A DNA stretch of 17,031 nt from CAYMNU01 sp964391885 (GTDB lineage: Archaea; Altiarchaeota; Altiarchaeia; JAFGQM01): assembly GCA_964391885.1 (NCBI GenBank), contig CAYMNU010000042.1, forward strand, positions 1-17,031. Direction: 5' to 3'. Every line of letters begins with the position of its first letter. The first letter of the stretch is position 1. The notes under the pieces were generated by a model, which saw only the letters and a list, made by a program, of their open reading frames with translations, was not told the DNA's origin and searched no databases. Positions 12,868 through 17,031 of the stretch are shown in pieces. The position numbers and the translations under genes were made by a program.

Positions 12868-14248
12868 GCTGGAGCCTTTGTACAGGCATTTTCCGGAGAT
12901 AAAGCCCCCTGACAGGCATGTCAGCCTTAAAGAAAAGTTTATGTGGGTTGGCGTAGTTTTACTTTTATTCCTTCTCATGGGGCAGATAACTCCTCTCGGT
13001 GCTGCCCGCCCTGATGATTCTCAGCTAGGCATCATACAGATAGTCTTCGCATCTCAATTGGGGACTTTAATGTCTGTCGGTATCGGACCTATAGTTACTG
13101 CATCTATCATATTGCAGTTGCTTGTAGGCGCAAAGCTGATAAATCTTGATTTACACAACCCCGAAGACCGGGGAGTCTTCCAGGGTACCCAGAAGCTATT
13201 GACTATAGCCATAGCAATATTTGAGGCATATGCCTTTGTCGCAGTCGGTGCAATACCCCTTGAGACTCCTGGGGATGGCAGCCTCATGCTACTTGTAGTG
13301 CTGCAGATTGCCGTCGCATCGATATTGCTGATGTTTATGGACGAGATAGTCTCTAAATGGGGTATCGGCAGCGGCATAGGTCTATTCATCGCGGCCGGAG
13401 TGTCACAGAACATAGTAGTCAGGGCATTCAGCTTTGTGCCGACTGGGGGTGGAGAGTTCGCGGGAATAATACCAAACTTCCTAGCTCAGCTTTCGCAAGG
13501 CAGCCTGAATATAATACTGCTATGGCCTGTCTTAATGACTGTATTAATATTCCTTGCAATAGTCTATTTTGAATCCCTAAAGATAGAGATACCTCTGTCA
13601 TATGGCCGCTTCGGGGTCGGTGCCAGATACCCGCTTAAATTCTTCTACACCTCGAACATACCGGTCATCCTAGCGTCAGCTGTGCTTGCAAATGTGGTCA
13701 TATTCGCAGGTATATTCGCAGGCATGGGTATGCCGATTTTGGGGGAAGTGCAGAACGGCCAGATAATACCAAATCTTGAGCAGGGGGGCGTCGGCTACCT
13801 GCTCACGGCCAACGAGCTGCACGGCATCCTTTCGCCCGATGATATTGGCAGGCTTGCCCGGCCAGATACCCTATTGCATCTTGGTGTTTACACATTAGTC
13901 TTTGTCTTATTATGTGTCCTCTTCGGAACCTTCTGGGTAACCATGTCTTCCATGGATGCCGATACAGTTTCTGAACAAATGGAAAGCTCAGGCCTCCAGA
14001 TACCGGGTTTCAGGGCAGACAAGCGGGTCATAAAAAGAGTATTGGAACGATATATACCCCAACTTGTCGTGGTTTCTTCTGTCTTTATAGGGCTTCTTGC
14101 TGTTTTTGCCGACTTGTTCGGCGCACTGGGTAGCGGGACCGGTATTTTACTTACTGTAGGCATTCTTTACAGGATGTATGAAGACATAAAGAAAGAGCAG
14201 ATAAACGAGCTTTCTCCCGCGCTAAGGAAATTCGTGGGTGGAAAGTAG
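12848..14248 (+). CDS. secY: Preprotein translocase subunit SecY (Sec61 alpha)
   Basis: SecY forms the protein-conducting channel in the cytoplasmic membrane. The 466-residue protein begins MGSILRKLEPLYRHFPEIKP, typical of archaeal SecY, and shows ten hydrophobic segments at about 31-50, 73-95, 115-136, 147-168, 174-194, 219-240, 268-298, 342-366, 404-424 and 426-446. Recognisable parts include the first cytoplasmic loop NPEDRGVFQGTQK, the MDEIVSKWGIGSGIGLFIAA region, YGRFGVGARYPLKFFYTSNI before segment 7, and the cytoplasmic loop SEQMESSGLQIPGFRADKRV before segment 9, the surface that contacts ribosomes. The start overlaps uL15 by 20 bases and has GGCGGAG just upstream. The adenylate kinase gene that often follows secY is absent. 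Confidence 0.98.
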   Translation: MGSILRKLEPLYRHFPEIKPPDRHVSLKEKFMWVGVVLLLFLLMGQITPLGAARPDDSQLGIIQIVFASQLGTLMSVGIGPIVTASIILQLLVGAKLINLDLHNPEDRGVFQGTQKLLTIAIAIFEAYAFVAVGAIPLETPGDGSLMLLVVLQIAVASILLMFMDEIVSKWGIGSGIGLFIAAGVSQNIVVRAFSFVPTGGGEFAGIIPNFLAQLSQGSLNIILLWPVLMTVLIFLAIVYFESLKIEIPLSYGRFGVGARYPLKFFYTSNIPVILASAVLANVVIFAGIFAGMGMPILGEVQNGQIIPNLEQGGVGYLLTANELHGILSPDDIGRLARPDTLLHLGVYTLVFVLLCVLFGTFWVTMSSMDADTVSEQMESSGLQIPGFRADKRVIKRVLERYIPQLVVVSSVFIGLLAVFADLFGALGSGTGILLTVGILYRMYEDIKKEQINELSPALRKFVGGK

Positions 14249-14280
14249 TTTTTAGCTTCAGTTTTTATAATTAATATACG
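14247..14280 (+). promoter_or_regulatory. T-rich spacer between secY and DUF106; possible terminator or promoter
   Basis: The spacer holds AGTTTTTA twice (14247-14254 and 14260-14267) and continues into TATAATTAATATA. Archaeal transcription often ends at runs of five or more T, so this could end some operon transcripts. The first copy is also about 30 nt from the DUF106 ATG, suitable for a weak TATA box of a leaderless message. The sequence alone does not decide between these roles. Confidence 0.3.
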
Positions 14281-15111
14281 ATGGTTTGGGAATTCTTGAT
14301 ACCCGCAATCGCCGCAGGGCTTTCACTACTGGGCATATTGATAGAACTATTTATGCACGACAGGGAGAAGGCCAAAAATATAGAGTTTGCAATAAAGCGC
14401 AAGCAGAGAGAAGTTAAGAAATTCCAGAAAGAGAAGGACACAAAAGCCATGATGGCCGCCCAGAAGGAACTCATGGGCCTCATGGGCCAGAACATGCGCC
14501 TTAGGATGAAGTCCATGCTTGTCTCTTTCCCGCTTTTTATAGTAATCTTCTTCTTCCTCAGCAGCTCCATGACCGTCGCCCCGCTTGATCCTGCTGGCGC
14601 TCAGATAGGCATGAATATAAGGAATCTTGCCGATTCTTCCAGGGAAATTTCAGCCGAGCTAGTGTCCGATGACATATCAGTCAGAGGAGAGACTATGGTC
14701 TCACTGGAGCTTGCTTCATATGGTAGCCAGGGCGACAAGGAAACCATTTGGTGGAACGTAAGTTCACAAGAAGGCGCTAAAACCTATACTGTATTACTGG
14801 TATTTGGCAACAACTCCGAAAACCTGGATTATGATGTTGTTTTTTCAAAAGGATCCCTCTCTGCAGGTTTTTCCCCTCAGGAAGCCTCAAGCGTATTTGA
14901 TGACTCAATTGAGGTCACCCCAATCTACCCTCCTGTAAGAATAAACATTTTCGGTATGGCCCTGGACTGGTACATATATTACATAATCTCCTTTTTTATA
15001 ATCGCAGCTGCTATATCCCCTCTCAAGAACCGCATACTCTGGGGGCATCACAAAGGCGTGAAGCATCTTGAGAAATTGGACAGCGAGAAGAACTCAAAGA
15101 ACGAGGCATAA
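14281..15111 (+). CDS. DUF106 / EMC3-TMCO1-type (YidC/Oxa1-like) membrane protein
   Basis: The archaeal DUF106 family is related to YidC/Oxa1/Get1/EMC3 insertases, which help place membrane proteins beside the Sec channel. The 276-residue protein shows the family layout: a first membrane segment (about 3-24), a cytoplasmic charged helical hairpin (28-77; AIKRKQREVKKFQKEKDTKA and QKELMGLMGQNMRLRMKS), a second membrane segment (78-97), and a third near the C-terminus (228-248) followed by NRILWGHHKG. Between segments 2 and 3 is an extracytoplasmic region of about 125 residues (98-222), rich in predicted strands (MVSLELASYG, TYTVLLVFGN, LDYDVVFSKG). Minimal family members have only a short loop there. 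Its position after secY is conserved in archaea. The family call is strong; insertase activity is inferred. Confidence 0.9.
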   Translation: MVWEFLIPAIAAGLSLLGILIELFMHDREKAKNIEFAIKRKQREVKKFQKEKDTKAMMAAQKELMGLMGQNMRLRMKSMLVSFPLFIVIFFFLSSSMTVAPLDPAGAQIGMNIRNLADSSREISAELVSDDISVRGETMVSLELASYGSQGDKETIWWNVSSQEGAKTYTVLLVFGNNSENLDYDVVFSKGSLSAGFSPQEASSVFDDSIEVTPIYPPVRINIFGMALDWYIYYIISFFIIAAAISPLKNRILWGHHKGVKHLEKLDSEKNSKNEA

Positions 15112-15133
15112 GCTTAATCAATACATAATTAAA

Positions 15134-15562
15134 ATGAAGCAACAAAAGAGCAAAAAGGGAACAAGGGTTACTCAAACCAGGACTTCTACCGGAAGAACTG
15201 CGGTCCGTTACACTAAAAAGAAGCCCGCAGCTGCAAGCTGTTCGCGCTGCAAAGCCAAATTGTCCACCCCCAGAGCTTCTCCTAATGAGCTTGGGAAGAT
15301 GAGTAAAAGCCAAAGGCGGGTTTCACGGAAGTTCGGCGGCGTGCTATGCGGGACTTGTGTCAAGGAAGTCGAGAAGTACAAGACGCGCATGGAGTGCGGT
15401 ATTGACGTCAAGCGGGACCTTACAATAGAGAAATTCCTGCCCGCAGGCTGGCGCAATTCCCTGAAGGGGGAAAAGGTTGAAAAGGCCCCGGCGAAGACCA
15501 AGGCGAAGGCTTCCAAGCCCGCGGCAAAGAAGACGAAAAAGCCTTCAAAGAAAAAGGAATGA
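15134..15562 (+). CDS. rpl34e: Large-subunit ribosomal protein eL34 with basic C-terminal extension
   Basis: eL34 is an archaeal/eukaryotic 50S protein with a zinc ribbon. Here the ribbon uses Cys36/Cys39 (SCSRCKAKL) and Cys72/Cys75 (GGVLCGTCV), with the family link SPNELGKMSKSQRRVSRKFG between them. Archaeal homologues usually end soon after the second Cys pair, at about 90 residues; this protein has 142, with a linker (about 83-112) and then a Lys/Ala/Pro tail to the end. The frame stays open upstream to 15068 within DUF106, but the ATG at 15134 gives a sensible N-terminus outside the neighbouring gene. It overlaps cmk by four bases. Confidence 0.93.
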   Translation: MKQQKSKKGTRVTQTRTSTGRTAVRYTKKKPAAASCSRCKAKLSTPRASPNELGKMSKSQRRVSRKFGGVLCGTCVKEVEKYKTRMECGIDVKRDLTIEKFLPAGWRNSLKGEKVEKAPAKTKAKASKPAAKKTKKPSKKKE

Positions 15563-16080
15563 TAATCACGGTCGGGGGCTCCATCGGAAGCGGGAAGAGC
15601 ACCCTGGCCAAAAGACTTGCCCAGACTTTGGGCTATGATTATTTCTCAGTCGGGGATATAATGCGCTCCCTTGCAAAGGAGAAAGGCATATCTCTTATTC
15701 AACTAAGCCTTATGGCTGAAAAAGACCCTTCAATAGACCAACAGCTTGACGACCATCAGAGGAAGCTTGCCAAAGGCGATTGCGTAATAGATTCAAGGCT
15801 CGGCGCATATATTCTGGATGCGGATTTCAAAATATGGCTTGATGCATCCTCCCCTGTCCAGGTCAAAAGAATATCCGGCCGGGATAAAGTGCCAATCGGC
15901 GAAGCAGAGATACTTGTGGCCCGAAGGGAAGCTAGCGAGGCTGAGCGGTATCGTAAGATCTACGGCATTGACGTATATGACCAATCCGTTTATGACCTAA
16001 TACTCGATACAGATGACCTGAGCAAAGATGAGGTTCTCGACAAGTGCCTGCAGGCAGTCAAAAGCAGAGCCCTTCAATAA
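15559..16080 (+). CDS. cmk: Cytidylate kinase, archaeal type
   Basis: The enzyme transfers phosphate from ATP to CMP or dCMP in pyrimidine nucleotide synthesis in the cytoplasm. The 173-residue protein starts with a beta strand and a Walker A loop (GGSIGSGKST, residues 6-15). It continues with FSVGDIMRSLAKEKGI, the CVIDSRLGAYI segment (DSR is the expected nucleotide-contacting part), the lid region with VARREASEAERYRKIYGIDV, and SVYDLILDT, all typical of the short archaeal CMP kinases. Length is normal. Its ATG overlaps the eL34 stop, and the eL34-cmk pair is common in archaea. A 116-nt spacer follows. Confidence 0.96.
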   Translation: MIITVGGSIGSGKSTLAKRLAQTLGYDYFSVGDIMRSLAKEKGISLIQLSLMAEKDPSIDQQLDDHQRKLAKGDCVIDSRLGAYILDADFKIWLDASSPVQVKRISGRDKVPIGEAEILVARREASEAERYRKIYGIDVYDQSVYDLILDTDDLSKDEVLDKCLQAVKSRALQ

Positions 16081-16098
16081 GATTTCACGTTAATTAAA

Positions 16099-16128
16099 AT
16101 ATGCGGCGCATATAGCTATTTAATAGCT
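16099..16128. repeat. Two abutting perfect inverted repeats between cmk and eL14
   Basis: The first is ATATGC-GGC-GCATAT (16099-16113). The second is AGCTATT-T-AATAGCT (16114-16128) and begins at the very next base. Just upstream, TTAATTAA at 16090-16097 is also self-complementary. They lie in non-coding DNA, 25-55 bp before the eL14 TATA box. Candidate roles are operator sites for dimeric regulators or hairpins in the end of the cmk transcript. Confidence 0.75.
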
Positions 16129-16129
16129 C

Positions 16130-16157
16130 AGGAAAGCCCTGCAGACCTTTCCTTTTT
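16130..16157 (+). terminator. Stem-loop with T-run; possible cmk terminator overlapping the eL14 promoter
   Basis: AGGAAAG (16130-16136) and CTTTCCT (16147-16153) form a perfect 7-bp stem around a 10-base loop, and five T follow directly (16153-16157). This resembles an intrinsic terminator for the eL34-cmk transcript. The T-run is also the start of the eL14 TATA box, so the repeat could instead be an operator whose occupation blocks promoter use. The structure is visible; its role is inferred. Confidence 0.4.
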
Positions 16158-16160
16158 ATA
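16153..16160 (+). promoter_or_regulatory. Putative TATA box for eL14
   Basis: TTTTTATA is placed so that transcription would start at about 16183-16187, leaving a leader of roughly 10-14 nt before the eL14 ATG. That fits the near-leaderless pattern of the aIF1 promoter. It separates eL14 and cbf5 from the upstream genes. Confidence 0.6.
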
Positions 16161-16196
16161 TGCTTAGTGTCAAATTAACCACAATTGCCCGATAAG

Positions 16197-16586
16197 ATGG
16201 TCGCAATAGATATAGGAAGAGTTTGCAAGAAACTCACTGGACGAGAAGCTGGAAGATATTGCGTAGTTATTGATACTGCTGAGGAGGGTTATGTCCAAAT
16301 CACCGGCCCCCGTGACCTTAGCAATGTGAGGCGAAGAAAGTGCAATATACTCCACCTTGAGCCCACTAACGATATTCTGGAAATAAAGAAAAGTGCGTCG
16401 GACGAAGAGATTACTAAGGCTATTGAAAAAGCAGGATTGACCGAAAAGTTTGAAGTGGCGGTCAAGAAGCCAGCACCCAAGGCTCCTGCAAAGAAGTCAA
16501 AGCCTGCAAAGGACTCAAAGCCGGCAAAGGACTCTCCAAAGGAAGCGCCTGCCAAGCCAAAAGCCAAAAAGGCGAAGAAGGAATAA
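16197..16586 (+). CDS. rpl14e: Large-subunit ribosomal protein eL14 with Lys/Ala/Pro-rich tail
   Basis: eL14 is an archaeal/eukaryotic 50S protein with a KOW/SH3-like fold. Residues 1-80 follow the family closely: VAIDIGRVCKKLTGREAGRY, CVVIDTAEEGYVQITGPRDL, NVRRRKCNILHLEPT and SASDEEITKAIEKAG. Archaeal proteins typically end at 80-100 residues. Here a tail from about 90 to 129 consists of Lys, Ala, Pro, Ser and Asp, with a repeated SKPAKD unit. A TTG four codons earlier (16185) is in frame, but it would fall at the predicted transcription start, and the ATG gives the family N-terminus. The eL14-cbf5 pair is conserved in archaea. Confidence 0.95.
   Translation: MVAIDIGRVCKKLTGREAGRYCVVIDTAEEGYVQITGPRDLSNVRRRKCNILHLEPTNDILEIKKSASDEEITKAIEKAGLTEKFEVAVKKPAPKAPAKKSKPAKDSKPAKDSPKEAPAKPKAKKAKKE
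16497..16532 (+). repeat. Two tandem 18-bp repeats in the eL14 tail
   Basis: Codons 101-106 and 107-112 of eL14 both encode SKPAKD and differ by one base (CCT versus CCG). The unit differs from the uS3 repeat, so the two tails were not copied from each other. Confidence 0.75.
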
Positions 16587-16619
16587 AGCCATTTTTCCCC
16601 AATGTTCTTCTAAATACCC

Positions 16620-17031
16620 ATGTCCCCTATTGTTAATACTGACTCTTCGAGCGAATGCATGGGTGAGCTTATCAAGTGTACAGGCGAGATAACCGATCCC
16701 GCATTCGGTTGCCCCCCTAACCAAAGACCTATAGAAGAGCTTTTAAAAAAAGGGGTAATAAATCTAGACAAGCCCAGGGGCCCTAGCTCCCATCAGGTGT
16801 CCTCTTGGGTAAAGAATATATTGGGCTCAAAGACGGGCCATGGTGGGACACTTGACCCCGGCGTCTCTGGATGCCTTCCTGTCTTTTTGGGCAATGCGAC
16901 AAGGCTCGCAGACACCCTCCTGCTTTCTAATAAAGAGTATATATGCCTCATGAGGCTTCACAAGCACGCGTCCCAGAAAGACATCAAATCCCTACTTAGA
17001 AGCTTCCAAGGCAACATATGGCAGCGCCCTC
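16620..17031 (+). CDS. cbf5: tRNA/rRNA pseudouridine synthase Cbf5 (TruB/dyskerin family), N-terminal part
   Basis: Cbf5 is the catalytic subunit of archaeal H/ACA ribonucleoproteins, which convert uridine to pseudouridine in rRNA at guide-specified sites and can also act on tRNA. The window holds the first 137 codons; the frame is open to the end. The archaeal/eukaryotic N-terminus is seen (TDPAFGCPPNQRPIEELLKK), then GVINLDKPRGPSSHQVSSWV (about 45-64) and the catalytic motif GHGGTLDPGVSG with nucleophile Asp79. GNATRLADTLL, SNKEYICLMRLHKHAS and FQGNIWQRP follow. The PUA domain would lie beyond the window. The ATG is 33 nt after eL14; no convincing TATA box lies in that gap, so it is probably cotranscribed. 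Confidence 0.95.
   Translation, partial: MSPIVNTDSSSECMGELIKCTGEITDPAFGCPPNQRPIEELLKKGVINLDKPRGPSSHQVSSWVKNILGSKTGHGGTLDPGVSGCLPVFLGNATRLADTLLLSNKEYICLMRLHKHASQKDIKSLLRSFQGNIWQRP

Noticed and set aside
13357..13572. Alternate-frame open frame inside secY
   Set aside because: It lies fully within a well-supported membrane protein gene and has no recognisable features.
15068..15133. Extension of eL34 back into DUF106
   Set aside because: The sequence overlaps the DUF106 3' end out of frame and is not part of the eL34 family.

Overview
The window is a long single-strand archaeal ribosomal-protein operon (the S10/spc-type superoperon) with its usual downstream genes. Evidence for Archaea: archaeal/eukaryotic-type ribosomal proteins (eS4, eL32, eL19, eL34, eL14), aIF1/SUI1, the RNase P protein Rpp29, archaeal SecY, a DUF106 (EMC3/YidC-like) membrane protein, archaeal cytidylate kinase and Cbf5, plus TATA-box promoters with little or no leader and few Shine-Dalgarno sequences. 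The gene order is the euryarchaeal/DPANN one. Pervasive start/stop overlaps and Lys/Ala-rich tails on several ribosomal proteins would suit a small-genome DPANN lineage (Micrarchaeota or Diapherotrites were considered), but that placement is a guess.

Layout, all genes on the + strand: the C-terminal end of a DtxR/MntR-type metal-responsive regulator (2-163); a promoter and roughly 80-nt leader; uL3, uL4, uL23, uL2, uS19, uL22, uS3, uL29 (280-5355); a second promoter, then aIF1, Rpp29, uS17, uL14, uL24, eS4, uL5, uS14, uS8, uL6, eL32, eL19, uL18, uS5, uL30, uL15, SecY (5395-14248); a T-rich spacer, then DUF106, eL34 and cytidylate kinase (14281-16080); a 116-nt spacer with consecutive inverted repeats and a TATA box; eL14 (16197-16586); and the first 137 codons of cbf5 (16620 to the window end). 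No stretch longer than about 120 nt lacks a gene. I see no rRNA, tRNA, CRISPR or mobile element.

The genes cover ribosome assembly (large- and small-subunit proteins), start-codon selection (aIF1), tRNA 5' maturation (Rpp29), rRNA pseudouridylation (Cbf5), and membrane insertion at the tunnel exit (uL23, uL24, uL29, SecY and DUF106). Junctions are very tight: most start codons lie within 4 nt of the previous stop, pointing to translational coupling.

I do not find an obviously new biological system. The items most worth a second look are the inverted repeats in front of the eL14 promoter, the large extracytoplasmic insert in the DUF106 protein, the repeated appearance of low-complexity tails (including a long charged-helix tail on uL24 at the tunnel exit), and local departures from consensus in uL2 and uL22.
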